Positions 11,741 through 23,278 are shown, counted from the stretch's first letter. The stretch: DNA of 64,000 bases from Tragulus kanchil (GCA_022376925.1 JAIOJX010000025.1:182589801-182653800); one strand, 5' to 3'. Notes: a model not told the origin generated them from the sequence alone. Translations and numbers: made by a program.

Positions 11741-11819
11741 CTCTTTTTGAGTTTGCAGGTCCAGTGCGACCCCAGATGTGAGAGGAAGCTTGCAGGCTTC
11801 CCGCTGTCTCATCCACAGT
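11741..11819 (-). other. FGFBP1: FGFBP1 exon 1 (5' UTR)
   Basis: Inferred noncoding first exon. Its 3' end is a strong donor on the minus strand, AAAAAGAG then gtaagaac, with the boundary at 11741/11740. Its 5' end is set by a TATA box about 26-31 bp upstream. Splicing to the acceptor at 8752 gives a leader of about 95-100 nt ending GAAGCC before the ATG. A noncoding first exon and a single coding exon is the known FGFBP1 arrangement. The exact transcription start is a guess within a few bases. Confidence 0.75.
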
Positions 11820-11837
11820 GAGAGGCTGGGAGGGCTC

Positions 11838-11845
11838 TTTATATA
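11838..11845 (-). promoter_or_regulatory. FGFBP1 TATA box
   Basis: TATATAAA on the minus strand. It sits 26-31 bp upstream of a CTCACTG start-like motif and exon 1. The human FGFBP1 promoter is also described as compact, with elements close to the start site. Confidence 0.8.
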
Positions 11846-11911
11846 AGAGCCCATGCGGACAAGGCTTTTACAGCTCACATACCTGCGTCGTTTTATTCAC
11901 ATGCCTCCCAG

Positions 11912-11920
11912 CCACGCCCC
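11912..11920 (-). promoter_or_regulatory. GC/CACCC box (Sp1/KLF-like)
   Basis: GGGGCGTGG on the minus strand, about 95-100 bp upstream of the predicted FGFBP1 start. It matches an Sp1/KLF core. Function is inferred only from motif and position. Confidence 0.5.
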
Positions 11921-12198
11921 TTCAGAGAGAGCCAGTTCCTGCAGGGAAAGCGGTTGCTGAAATCCTGGGGCTGGGGGTGGGGGTTGAATGCATGGCTTTA
12001 GACTTCCTTCTTTCACATCCTTTTCTTTCTCCCAGTGGCAGCTAAGAAGGACAGTTCAGCCTTGCAAAGACCCTCTGTGATGGGAAGAAGATCTGAGCAG
12101 CAGGATCTTGGTGGGGGTACTTATGAACAATAAGCTCATTCTTCTCAAAGCTGTCCCTTAATTCTCATCAGAGCCCCTCATGGTATATTAACTTATGT

Positions 12199-12480
12199 TG
12201 TTGTTCAGTTGCTAGGTCATGTCCAAATTCTGTGACCCCATAGACAGCAGTATGCCAGGCTCCTCTGTCCTCCACTATCTCCTGGGGTTTGCTCAAATTC
12301 ATGTCCATTGAGTGATGCTATCTAATGATCTCATCCTCCACCACTCCCTTCTCCTTTTCCCTGCAAGCTTACCCAGCATCTGGGTCTTTCCCAATGAGCT
12401 GGTTATTTGTATTGGAGAAAAGCTTGGAGCTTGAAATATCGGAGCTTCAACTTCAGCATTAGCTCTTCCAATATCATTCA
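12199..12480 (-). mobile_element. BovB 3' fragment
   Basis: Antisense BovB 3' text: 'gttgttcagttgctaggtca', 'catgtccattgagtgatgct', 'atctcatcctccaccactcc', 'tcggagcttcaacttcagca'. Diverged and truncated. Confidence 0.8.
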
Positions 12481-13394
12481 TCCCATTTCACAGATGGAAT
12501 TTCGGAGCTTGGAGGTATTCAGGACTGGGCCAAGGTCCCAGGACTAGGAGGATAAGGAGCCCCAGGTTTCAAGCTTGGACTCCCGGGATCTCCTCTCTGT
12601 CCTCTTTTTACCTGATACTCTCAACAAACACTTGGTGAATGAAGCATTGAGCTGGGGAAACCATCTCAGCACCTGGATTTCCCATTTTCACCTGAAGGTA
12701 CGGGGTTGGGCAGAGGAGTCCTCCGGTCCCAAGAGGTCAGTAAAGTGGAAATTCCTGATCTGGGTTTTGGTTAAAGTTTTTATCTTGTGGTCACAGGCAG
12801 GGACCTCTGCTGAGCCTTCCCTAGGCAGTGTCTAGTAGCAGGAGGGCCTGGTGGAAACCTGGATACAGCATTCGTTTACTTGTGGTCCTAATTCCTCTGG
12901 TCCTTTCTCTGTTCATCTGCTGGCAGCTGACAGGAACATCCCCGCCTTTAAGGTCTCATATTGAATTATTCAGGAGGCTGAGCCATTAAAATCAAGGGAA
13001 GCAGAATAGACTCAGTTCATAAGATGGCCTTTAACTGTCTTCTTTAAAAACAGATACATTTTGCCACCTTACTGAGAATGTAAAAAGAACTCACTTCCAC
13101 ACTGATATAAACCTCACTACATTTTGTTCCTTTGCTTTTCATGACATTTGAATAAAAGTGATTTTATTTTCTTCTCAATTCAGCTGTAAGGAACACAGCA
13201 GCACAAGAGTCATAATAATAATAACAGCAATAATAAGTAATAAAGAGCAGCTGACCCTTGCCTTTGGGCTGGGGACAATAAGGAATGGTGGGCACTATGA
13301 CAAGCTGGGTAGCTTCTGATATCTAGACGCCAACACTCAGTTCCAGGTAACTGAAAACATGTTGGCACAGAGGTCAGGATTTTCAGACCTAATG
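12481..13394. other. Intergenic, FGFBP1 upstream flank
   Basis: No gene or clear repeat. Contains a short AATAAT-rich run near 13210-13245. Confidence 0.5.
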
Positions 13395-14300
13395 AATTTT
13401 TTTCCCATATACTTTTTTTATTGGAGTATAACTGATTTACAATGTTGTGTTGGTTTCTGCTGTGTAACGGTGTGAATCAGACACACACACACACGCACAC
13501 ACACACACACACACATTCCCCTTCCTCCTTTAGCCTCCTTCCCATCCCCTCCCATCCCACCCATCGGGGCCAGCACGGAGCGCTGAGCTGAGCTCCCTGG
13601 ACCGGCAGCAGGCTCTCTGCAGCTGTCTGTGTTACACATGCTGGTGTGTGTGTTTCAGTGCTGCCCTCTCAATTGTCCCAGCCTCCTCTTCCCTTCCCGG
13701 GTCCACATGTCTGTGCTCTCTGTCTGTGTTTCTATTCCTGCCCTGCAGATAGGTTCATCTATACCACATCTCTAGACTCCGCATATATACATTAATATAT
13801 GTTTGCTTTCTTGTCTCAGAAAACAGAAATATGTTTGCTTTTCTGTTTCTGTGATGACTCAGTTTCATTCCCTTTTACGGCTGAGTAATATTCTACTGCA
13901 TATATGTGCCACGTCTTCTCTCTCCATCCCTGTCTGTGGACCCTTAGATTTCTTCCATGTCCTGGATTTTGTACATAGTGCTGCAGAGAACATGTTCCCT
14001 TTTACAGCTGAGTAATATTCTACTGCATATATGTGCCACGTCTTCTCTCTCCATCCCTGTCTGTGGACCCTTAGATTTCTTCCATGTCCTGGATTTTGTA
14101 CATAGTGCTGCAGAGAACACTGGGATGCATATGTCTTTGTGCATTATGGTTTTCTCAGGGTATATGGCTAGCAGTGGGATTGCTGGGTCAGATGGTAGTT
14201 CTGTATAGAAATAAACATCTCATGAACTTTGAAGAGATTCCTCAACATCCACACGTGTGTATATGGAACTGGGTTGGTATCTAAGCGAAATTTTCTAAAA
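13395..14300 (-). mobile_element. L1 LINE 3' region
   Basis: Antisense of an L1 3' end: 'tattggagtataactgattt', 'acaatgttgtgttggtttct', 'ggctgagtaatattctactg', 'gggattgctgggtcagatgg'. An (AC)n run at about 13480-13514 lies inside it. A 127-bp segment is duplicated within it. Confidence 0.8.
13868..14121. repeat. 127-bp tandem duplication inside L1
   Basis: 13868-13994 is followed directly by a second copy at 13995-14121. They differ at one base near the start (tttacGg against tttacAg). This is far shorter than the other duplications in the window and could be a true local duplication. Confidence 0.9.
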
Positions 14301-14634
14301 TAGTTTCCTAGTACACAATGAAGATACAGAAAGTTGTAACTGTGGTTGGATTCCATCCACGTTCTACCTATTCAGGAATTCCAAGGTCAGAGTTATGGAT
14401 GCTGACTGGTTCTTTCCTCATAAATTCCACTGAAGGATGCTATTTCTCCAAACCCCCCACCTTGTCTAAAACAAGCTCACCCCAAGATCCATTCCCATCG
14501 TTAGATCATTACCATATTGATCACAACTTGCAAAAACAGACACTTGCATCGTGGTATTTTGGGGGATTATTGCGACCCAGGCAAGACAGAGCTCCCCATG
14601 CCCTCTATTCCTGGATGTTCAACGGAGAGAAATA
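14301..14634. other. Intergenic, no gene seen
   Basis: Unique-looking sequence between an L1 and a SINE. Nothing recognised. Confidence 0.5.
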
Positions 14635-14991
14635 GGTCATCACTCTTTTTTTTTTTTTTTTTAAGATTTATTTATTTATTTTGGGCAGGGGTTGGGTTGG
14701 GGAGGGAGGGGAGCGGGCGGGCCACTTCTATTGGTCTTTCATTTCTCTATTTTCATCCATCTTTGTTCTTTGGCTCCTGTGGGCCTCCCATCGCGGTGGC
14801 GTCTGTCGTTGCAGAGCGCCGGCTCTGGGCGCATGCGCTCCAGAGCTCTGGCTCGGTAATTGGACACATCAGTCCAGTCGCTCCGCGGCACGTGGGATCT
14901 TCCCAGGCCAGGGATGGAATCGGCGCCCCTTGCACTGCAAGGCGGTGTCCTTACCCACTGGACCACCAGGGGAAGCCCGGTCATCACTCTT
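14635..14991 (-). mobile_element. Full-length tRNA-derived SINE with TSD
   Basis: The 13-bp duplication GGTCATCACTCTT flanks the element at 14635-14647 and 14979-14991. The body is the long form with poly-T, a G-rich stretch, the common middle and the tRNA-like head ending 'ccaccaggggaagccc'. Confidence 0.92.
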
Positions 14992-15370
14992 AATTATTGA
15001 GTTTTTACATTGTGCCAAGGTTGTGCGAAGACTGTCCACACAGGAAATCATACCTCCAGACACAGAAAATGATACCCTTAGCCTGCAGTACACTGAGGGT
15101 ACTGGAGCAAATTTGGGATCCCAGCAAGGCTGCTGACTGCATGTTCCCACCACCACCCCACACTCTCAGGACTGAGGGGTTCCCTGACTCCTGGAGAGCC
15201 GATCGTGGATCCTCATAGTATAGATCACATGCAAATAGAGAAAGACAAAATTCTGGCCACTTCTAAAATTTTTATTAAAAGTAAAGTAATGCATCCATAC
15301 TTTGATAAATTGTAAACTTCTCTCTTCTCATACATCTATTGACATGTTAGAATAGTATTAACTTTACAGA

Positions 15371-15591
15371 GGAGCTTCTCAGAAGATGCAGTGGTAAAGA
15401 ATCTGCTTGCCAGTGCAGGAGACACAAGAGATGTGGGTTTGATCCCTGGGTTGGGATGATCTCCTGGAGGAGGGCATGGCAGCCTCCCCAGTGTTCTTGC
15501 CTGGAGAATCCCGTGGACAGAGAAGCCTGATGCGCTAGAGTCCACGGGGTCACAAAGAGTCAGACACGACTGAATGACTGAGCATGCGCAC
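15371..15591 (+). mobile_element. Bov-A2 SINE
   Basis: Sense Bov-A2: 'gcagtggtaaagaatctgct', 'caggagacacaagagatgtg', 'gagaatcccgtggacagaga', 'aaagagtcagacacgactga'. Copies at 16518-16738 and 17699-17919 come from duplications D3 and D4. Confidence 0.9.
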
Positions 15592-15793
15592 ACCTTTACA
15601 AAACATTTGCAAAGACAAGTACCCTTGCCTTACATCTCTCCCAGGTTCCTCTAGTGTTAACCTTTTCAGTAGAAATTATTGCCTCAATATTGCCTGTTTC
15701 GGGTTGGGGATTTTGGGGATTATTGCGACCCAGGCAAGACAGAGCTCCCCATGCCTCTATTCCTGGATGTTCAACGGAGAGAAATAGGTCATA

Positions 15794-16138
15794 ACTTTTT
15801 TTTTTTTTTAAGATTTATTTATTTATTTTGGGCAGGGGTTGGGTTGGGGAGGGAGGGGAGCGGGCGGGCCACTTCTATTGGTCTTTCATTTCTCTATTTT
15901 CATCCATCTTTGTTCTTTGGCTCCTGTGGGCCTCCCATCGCGGTGGCGTCTGTCGTTGCAGAGCGCCGGCTCTGGGCGCATGCGCTCCAGAGCTCTGGCT
16001 CGGTAATTGGACACATCAGTCCAGTCGCTCCGCGGCACGTGGGATCTTCCCAGGCCAGGGATGGAATCGGCGCCCCTTGCACTGCAAGGCGGTGTCCTTA
16101 CCCACTGGACCACCAGGGGAAGCCCGGTCATCACTCTT
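15794..16138 (-). mobile_element. tRNA-derived SINE, D3 copy 2
   Basis: Second copy of the SINE at 14635-14991 produced by D3. Its left flank reads ggtcataactt, a changed form of the true flank, and its poly-T is shorter. Confidence 0.88.
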
Positions 16139-16881
16139 AATTATTGAGTTTTTACATTGTGCCAAGGTTGTGCGAAGACTGTCCACACAGGAAATCATAC
16201 CTCCAGACACAGAAAATGATACCCTTAGCCTGCAGTACACTGAGGGTACTGGAGCAAATTTGGGATCCCAGCAAGGCTGCTGACTGCATGTTCCCACCAC
16301 CACCCCACACTCTCAGGACTGAGGGGTTCCCTGACTCCTGGAGAGCCGATCGTGGATCCTCATAGTATAGATCACATGCAAATAGAGAAAGACAAAATTC
16401 TGGCCACTTCTAAAATTTTTATTAAAAGTAAAGTAATGCATCCATACTTTGATAAATTGTAAACTTCTCTCTTCTCATACATCTATTGACATGTTAGAAT
16501 AGTATTAACTTTACAGAGGAGCTTCTCAGAAGATGCAGTGGTAAAGAATCTGCTTGCCAGTGCAGGAGACACAAGAGATGTGGGTTTGATCCCTGGGTTG
16601 GGATGATCTCCTGGAGGAGGGCATGGCAGCCTCCCCAGTGTTCTTGCCTGGAGAATCCCGTGGACAGAGAAGCCTGATGCGCTAGAGTCCACGGGGTCAC
16701 AAAGAGTCAGACACGACTGAATGACTGAGCATGCGCACACCTTTACAAAACATTTGCAAAGACAAGTACCCTTGCCTTACATCTCTCCCAGGTTCCTCTA
16801 GTGTTAACCTTTTCAGTAGAAATTATTGCCTCAATATTGCTGTATTTTTACTACATTCCATGTTTCCATGTTTTGTTCAGT

Positions 16882-17164
16882 CCTCCTTAGTTTTTTTTTT
16901 TTGGCCACATCTACTGATCTTTCATTTATTTACCTTTGTTCTTTGGCCTGTGTGGGCCTCACATTGCACTGGCCTCTGTTGTTGCTGAGCGCCGGCTCTG
17001 GGCGCATGCACTCCAGAGGTCCAGCTTGATAGTTGGACACATTGGTCAGGCCACTCCGCAGCACGTGGGATCTTCCCAGGCCAGGGATCAAACCAGTGCT
17101 GTTTGCACTTCAAGGCGGTGTCCTTACCCACTGGATCACCAGGGATGCCCCCTCCTTAGTTTTT
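16882..17164 (-). mobile_element. tRNA-derived SINE with 14-bp TSD
   Basis: Perfect duplication CCTCCTTAGTTTTT at 16882-16895 and 17151-17164. The body is the shorter form, starting after poly-T with 'ggccacatctactgatcttt'. The D4 copy is at 18063-18345. Confidence 0.92.
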
Positions 17165-17636
17165 ATCTAACGTTCTTTTCACTATCACTCACAGACTTTA
17201 TTTTTAAGGGTAGTTTTGGTTCCCAGAAAAGTTGAGCAGAAAGTTCAGAGAATTCTCATGTCAACGCTGTCCTTTGCAAACATAGCTGCCTCACTGTCAA
17301 TATTTTCCAGTGGAGTGGTGCAACTGTTACAGTCGATGGACCTTTGAGAAATCATAATTCCCCCAGTCTGTAGCTTTCATGGTAGCCGACCTTTGGTGTT
17401 GTACAACCCATTGTTTTGACAAAGACATGATGGTATGTGTCCGCCATTATAGCATCACGCATTGTAGTTTCACTGCCCTTCAGATCCTCTGGCTACACCT
17501 GTTCACCCTCCCAGACCCTGATTCTCCATCTAACTCCCCATCTGCTGGGTACCCCACCCCGTCTCTTTACTGTCTCCATAGTTTTGCCTTTCATGAAGAC
17601 CATAGCATTGGAATCATGCATTGCTATGGGGTTGGC
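17165..17636 (-). mobile_element. Old L1 LINE fragment
   Basis: Antisense old L1 3' text: 'aaagttcagagaattctcat', 'gtggtgcaactgttacagtc', 'ccattatagcatcacgcatt', 'gtagtttcactgccctt'. Diverged. The D4 copy is at 18346-18803. Confidence 0.65.
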
Positions 17637-18062
17637 ATTGTAAACTTCTCTCTTCTCATACATCTATTGCCATGTTAGAATAGTATTAACTTTACAGAGG
17701 AGCTTCTCAGAAGATGCAGTGGTAAAGAATCTGCTTGCCAGTGCAGGAGACACAAGAGATGTGGGTTTGATCCCTGGGTTGGGATGATCTCCTGGAGGAG
17801 GGCATGGCAGCCTCCCCAGTGTTCTTGCCTGGAGAATCCCGTGGACAGAGAAGCCTGATGCGCTAGAGTCCACGGGGTCACAAAGAGTCAGACACGACTG
17901 AATGACTGAGCATGCGCACACCTTTACAAAACATTTGCAAAGACAAGTACCCTTGCCTTACATCTCTCCCAGGTTCCTCTAGTGTTAACCTTTTCAGTAG
18001 AAATTATTGCCTCAATATTGCTGTATTTTTACTACATTCCATGTTTCCATGTTTTGTTCAGT

Positions 18063-18345
18063 CCTCCTTAGTTTTTTTTTTTTGGCCACATCTACTGATC
18101 TTTCATTTATTTACCTTTGTTCTTTGGCCTGTGTGGGCCTCACATTGCACTGGCCTCTGTTGTTGCTGAGCGCCGGCTCTGGGCGCATGCACTCCAGAGG
18201 TCCAGCTTGATAGTTGGACACATTGGTCAGGCCACTCCGCAGCACGTGGGATCTTCCCAGGCCAGGGATCAAACCAGTGCTGTTTGCACTTCAAGGCGGT
18301 GTCCTTACCCACTGGATCACCAGGGATGCCCCCTCCTTAGTTTTT
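18063..18345 (-). mobile_element. tRNA-derived SINE, D4 copy 2
   Basis: Identical repeat of the SINE at 16882-17164 with its target-site duplications. A by-product of D4. Confidence 0.88.
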
Positions 18346-18803
18346 ATCTAACGTTCTTTTCACTATCACTCACAGACTTTATTTTTAAGGGTAGTTTTGG
18401 TTCCCAGAAAAGTTGAGCAGAAAGTTCAGAGAATTCTCATGTCAACGCTGTCCTTTGCAAACATAGCTGCCTCACTGTCAATATTTTCCAGTGGAGTGGT
18501 GCAACTGTTACAGTCGATGGACCTTTGAGAAATCATAATTCCCCCAGTCTGTAGCTTTCATGGTAGCCGACCTTTGGTGTTGTACAACCCATTGTTTTGA
18601 CAAAGACATGATGGTATGTGTCCGCCATTATAGCATCACGCATTGTAGTTTCACTGCCCTTCAGATCCTCTGGCTACACCTGTTCACCCTCCCAGACCCT
18701 GATTCTCCATCTAACTCCCCATCTGCTGGGTACCCCACCCCGTCTCTTTACTGTCTCCATAGTTTTGCCTTTCATGAAGACCATAGCATTGGAATCATGC
18801 ATG

Positions 18804-19605
18804 TTGGAATCATACATGGGGTTGCAAAGAGCCAAACACAAACTGAGCGACTTTCATTTTTCTCTTGATTAGATTACATCACTCCTCTTCATCCAAGATT
18901 TAAATGACGGACAGCAAGTTCCTCTGGGGTTTCCATAGAAAGTCTGAGCCAAGTGGTGGAGCCCATGTCTCAGACAGTCTGGTCGCAGATACTTCTGAGG
19001 TTCAAAAGCTGATTTTACTCTTGTCCATGTTATTAATATATGGTTCCTTAACCTAGAGGCTGGTCCCTGGTCAGGGGATGAAGGGACCAGAGATATATCA
19101 GCGGGTATGATTTTGTTCCGAGGTGAATCTTAACAGTGCAGTTTTCCAGGCCAAATTTTGCTCCCTCAAAAATGACCTCATGTACAGACAAAATGCTTAG
19201 TCACTGCATCAAAGCAGTATCAATGTTGGGGGGTGAAATTCTGTGCATTATGAAGTCACGCATTGTTAGAAAACGAGGAAACTGGTTAAATAAACACCAG
19301 CCTGGCAGGCAGTATTCATGTTAAACCTACAGAACAGTATTTGCATTTCAAACTTAAAATGCTCATTACTCACAAGATTTTGGAATTCTTGTTCAGTGTG
19401 TAAAATGACACACAGGGCTGAAGTTTTACTTTAGAAAAATAAGAGGAGGCAGAGAGCTGATGGTACAGTCTTCTGTATGGTTGCAAATGGAACAGATATT
19501 CATGTTTATTCATCTTAGAGGAGTACATAATGTCACATCTCGTAACATTGCAGGGAATTTTGTTGGAAGCCATGTGCAACGCTTGGTTTTAATTCTGAAC
19601 CTATC
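18804..19605. other. Intergenic, no gene seen
   Basis: A short Bov-A-like scrap near 18815-18860 ('ggggttgcaaagagccaaac'), then AT-rich unique-looking sequence without a recognisable feature. Confidence 0.5.
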
Positions 19606-19665
19606 TAAAAAATGACTCATGGTCTTTGTATCAACTTCATACAAAAAACCATGAGTCATTTTTAA
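19606..19665. repeat. Inverted repeat with two AP-1 motifs
   Basis: Left arm 19606-19622 (taaaaaatgactcatgg) is the reverse complement of 19649-19665 with one mismatch. The inner bases also pair partly (tttgta with tacaaa), leaving a loop near tcaacttca. Each arm carries a TGACTCA/TGAGTCA AP-1 consensus, at 19613-19619 and 19652-19658. Confidence 0.85.
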
Positions 19666-19885
19666 ACTTAAGCCAAATGAAATTGCTGTTTTGGGTAGGT
19701 CTAAATGGTAGAATATCACAATTTAAAATTGATCAAACTATTAATAATAATTACAGATTTTAGAAGATATTTTCTCAAGTAATACAACTGTTTCAAGGCC
19801 TTATATTAATATATTTGTCAACATTTTTTAGTGTTTTATAATAGAGTCTCTACAAGTTAGGTTCATTGATTATCTGTGGGTTTTT

Positions 19886-20169
19886 CATATCTTTCTTTTT
19901 TTTCCCTTAGGCCACTTCTATTCGTCTTTCATTTATTTCCATCTTTGTTCGTTGGCCCGTGTGGGCCCCTCATCGCAGTGGCCTCTCTCATTGCAGAGCA
20001 CTGGCTCTGGGCACACGCGCTCCAGAGCTCTGGCTTGATAGTTGGACAACATGGGTCCAGCCGCTCTGAGGCACGTGGGATCCTCCCAAGTCAGGGATCG
20101 AACTGGCGGCCCTTGCACTGCAAGGTGGTGTCCTTACCCACTGGACCACCAGGGAAGCCCCATATCTTT
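19886..20169 (-). mobile_element. tRNA-derived SINE with TSD
   Basis: 9-bp duplication CATATCTTT at 19886-19894 and 20161-20169. Short-form body starting 'ggccacttctattcgtcttt' and ending 'ggaccaccagggaagccc'. Confidence 0.9.
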
Positions 20170-21754
20170 TATTTTAATAAAGGAATCACTCTAAAACATC
20201 TTAATCATTCTTTAAAGACATCTGCTTCTTTTGAATAAAATTTCCAAAGCACACACCTGGCTGTGCACCTCTACACATGAGCACACACAGGTGCCCCCAC
20301 ATTCTCATGTAGGTGCATGACATATGGGCATGCACACGTGGGCACACCTATCACCTTCCCATCTTGGGACTGAAGGTCTTAGAGAGACTGTCTTTGGAAT
20401 TGTTTGTCTCTGAGTCTTAGACAAAGACTCACACAAAGAGGGTCCGACCCACTCAGGGAACTTGACAAAGAGAGAAGACCAGGTGCCCTTTGGGTGAGTG
20501 CTGTCAGTCACCGGGCATGGCAGCATATGTTTTTCTCCTTTTGTCACACGAAGAGATGAAGACATTTAGATGAAAGAATCAGAAAACAGCTGTGAAAAGG
20601 CCCATGAGAGCACCCATGCCTGCTGTGGGTTGTAGAGAAGACAGGGAAGGCAAGGAGGAGACATGGCTGGCACCAGGAAGCAGGCCTGTCTCTACCCAGA
20701 CCCCGTGCATTCTCCCACTCCACCTGCCGCTCCTCCGTCATCCACTCTCTCTCCCATTTCACCCGGAGGGTGGGCACAAAGCGCTGCACGACCCAGGCTC
20801 TCTGCGTCATTGACAGAAAGGCAGTCAAGAACGACAAGATCCTCATTCTTAGAGGTGGCAGTAGAGGGGCGGGGCGAGGAGACCAGTTACGACAGCGTAG
20901 AGGCGCTTGACGTGTCACAGGGAAGGCTGGAATGCCTCGGTTGGAGACAGCTGACCTAGCCAGAGGCCGTTTCTCAAGAGCCTTTCTCAAGAGGCAACCA
21001 ACAGCTGGAGGGAACGGAACAGGATTTATTCAGTCGTTGCTCAGGAACCGCTCTATGCATGCGCGGTGTTAGTCACTGTGAGGAATGCAAGGAGAATGTG
21101 GCTTGGGTCGCCTTCCAGACTGCCAGCTCGGTCGACGGCTCACGCTCAGGTGATGGCTGCAGGAGGGACATCTCGCCACGTTTCAGCCTTTAAGCCTCTG
21201 ATGCTCCTTATCGGCTTGCAGAAAAGATCCAGATTTCTGGGTCTGACATATGAGATCTTTCCCATCTTGATCCTGGCCAACCTCAAGGTCACACCCACCA
21301 CATCTACCCACATCCCTGGCCTCCAGCTGCCTCCCTGTCCACTCTTCTCCCTCAAGGTCACACTGTTTCAGGACACGTTGCCTCTGCAAGACTGTTACCT
21401 TGGCCTGACATTCCATTCCACCCTTTTCTGCTCTGATTTTCTCTCTACTTGGTTCCCTGTGCCTCCGACAGAATTGATGGCTCCTTCACTGGTTCCTATG
21501 ACTTTTTACAGATCCACCTTTATTTCAGTGGACATGTCAGCTGATTTGGTTCATTCATGTACTTGCTACCTTCATCGGCCTGGATAATGGCACTTTTAGC
21601 CAGGAGCTCAAGCACAAAGCTTAGAAAGCACTTAGCAACTGTTTATTGGATTGAGTTGGATTTTGCATTTATCAAGGTTATTCTGGCTATAATAATAAAC
21701 AATTGAAAATAACTGAAACAGAACTGAGAACTTATTGGAGGTTTCTCTTTTTCC
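20170..21754. other. Intergenic, no gene seen
   Basis: Unique-looking DNA. It begins with a CA/CACC-rich stretch (20250-20340). Open frames of 148 and 173 codons (minus 20544-20990, plus 21066-21587) have no signal peptide, domain or splice context that I recognise and are treated as chance. Confidence 0.5.
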
Positions 21755-22135
21755 ATTTATTTTTTATTTTTTTAAAATTTTTATTCTACTTTTTAGTTTT
21801 ACAGATTCCATTTATGTTATTTTTGGTTGTGCCAGGTCTTCGTTGCTCGCAGGCTTTCTCTAGCTGCAGTAAGTTGGGGCTACCTTCATTGCACCGTGCA
21901 GGCTTCTTGTGGCAGTGTCTCTTGTCGTGGAGCACAGGCTCTAGGCATGCAGGCTTTCAGAGCTGCAACTGGTGGGCTCTAGAGCTCAGGCTCAGTAGTT
22001 ATGGTGCATGGGCTTGATTGGTCCCACAGCATGGGAAATCTTCCCAGACAAGGGATCAGACTCATGTCCCCTGCCCTGGAAGGTAAATTCTTATCCACTG
22101 GGAAATTCTTGCCATCAGGGAAGACCTATTGGGAG
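21755..22135 (-). mobile_element. CHR-type SINE
   Basis: Antisense CHR: 'gccaggtcttcgttgctcgc', 'gcaggctttctctagctgca', 'ctcaggctcagtagttatgg', 'gggaaatcttcccagacaag'. The tRNA-like head is on the minus strand at the right end, slightly decayed. Confidence 0.85.
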
Positions 22136-22213
22136 TTTTGTACAGCTCATGGAAGGCAAGGGTGGTGTGGGACCACTGTCTCAAAATGTACCCTTGGGAT
22201 TTTAATTTATGGA

Positions 22214-22438
22214 AGGTCCTAAGTGGCTAGCGTGGTCCAGTCACTCCGCTATGTCTGACTCGAGACTCCATGGACTGTGGCCCTCCAGGCTTCTCCTTCC
22301 ATGGGATTTCCCAGGCAAGGATACTGGAGCAGATTGCTCATTCCTTCTCCAGGGAATCTTCCCAATCCAGGGATCAAACCTGGGTCTCCTGCATTGGCAG
22401 GTGGATGCTTTACCACTGAGCCATCAGGGAAGCATACT
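22214..22438 (-). mobile_element. Bov-A2 SINE
   Basis: Antisense Bov-A2 ('ctatgtctgactcgagactc', 'gatttcccaggcaaggatac', 'gcaggtggatgctttaccac'). The D5 copy is at 23379-23603. Confidence 0.9.
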
Positions 22439-22989
22439 AAGTGATTATATGGGGAAGAACAAGCTACTGAAAGAAGAATTTATAGCTTACATTTCTATGG
22501 GGGCCAAGGGGGTCTCTTGCTGTCTGGTACCTGGCCCTGAATGGATTTAGGGCAGAGGAGAATATTGGCTTGATATGTGAGAGCTGAATAAAGGAGATGC
22601 TAAGCGATCTGACAAAATTTTTCTGCTCCTTTAAAACAACTGGAAGCCATTCTATCCCCCAAGCTACCTCTCTCAGAATCCAAGGTTCCTAACTGGGACC
22701 CAAGGTTGATTTTGACCCACCACTCTTTTCAACTGGGGCCATTCAAAGGTGTTTTCAAAACCAGACAGTTTTGTATAAAAACATAATTTCTGTTTTTCTC
22801 TGGTCCCAATTTCCAGCTCCGCCGTAGCCCTGAAAAATAACAGTCTGCTTTCCCAGTCCTGGCTGGAGCAGAACAAAGCTGGAATTCTTTCACAACCTCA
22901 TTTCCCCAAAATGAGTATCATCTGACCTGTCTAGTACTTCCTGGGAAACCCATTCAGGAAGTTTGTCTTTATTTCAACAGACTAATAAG

Positions 22990-23278
22990 TTCCCCCAGTG
23001 CAAAAGCCTCCCACTAGGATGGCCATAATGAAAATAAATACATTTAAAAATAACAAGTGTTGGTAGGGATGTGGATAAATTGGAGCCCTCACACATTGCT
23101 GGTGGGAGCTAAAAAATGATGCAGACTCTCTGGAAAAGTTTAGCAGTTTTCCAAAAAAGTTAAATAATATTACCATATGAGACAGCCATTCTCCTGGATA
23201 TATACCCTAAGGAAATGGAAACAGACCTCCACATGAAAATTTATACCTGGGTCTTCCTAGCAGCCTCATTCATAATAG
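22990..23278 (+). mobile_element. L1 3' fragment (D5 copy 1)
   Basis: Sense L1 tail text: 'aggatggccataatgaaaat', 'acattgctggtgggagctaa', 'accatatgagacagccattc'. It is cut off by the D5 junction. Confidence 0.75.

Larger units (their letters stand above)
14555..16840. repeat. Tandem duplication D3 (offset 1153-1147 bp)
   Basis: About 14555-15693 recurs at about 15705-16840. Differences are a one-base C deletion (atgccctc to atgcctc) and a poly-T run five bases shorter. A short spacer (15694-15710) does not match what follows copy 2. The right part of the second copy is used again by duplication D4, so three copies of about 380 bp result (15310, 16457, 17638). Confidence 0.92.
16456..18803. 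repeat. Tandem duplication D4 (offset 1181 bp)
   Basis: 16456-17622 recurs at 17637-18803. Copy 1 ends 'atcatgcattgctatggggt', while after copy 2 the sequence reads 'atcatgcatgttggaatcat' and only then 'acatggggttgc'. The first looks like a degraded read of the second. Internal identity is otherwise essentially complete. Confidence 0.92.

Noticed and set aside
14517..14993. Many 80-180-codon frames with shared text such as GPPGK or CPYPLDHQG
   Set aside because: All are translations of the tRNA-derived SINE in various frames and recur at every copy.
21066..21587. 173-codon plus-strand open frame
   Set aside because: No recognisable domain and no promoter or splice context. Composition is like the surrounding noncoding DNA.
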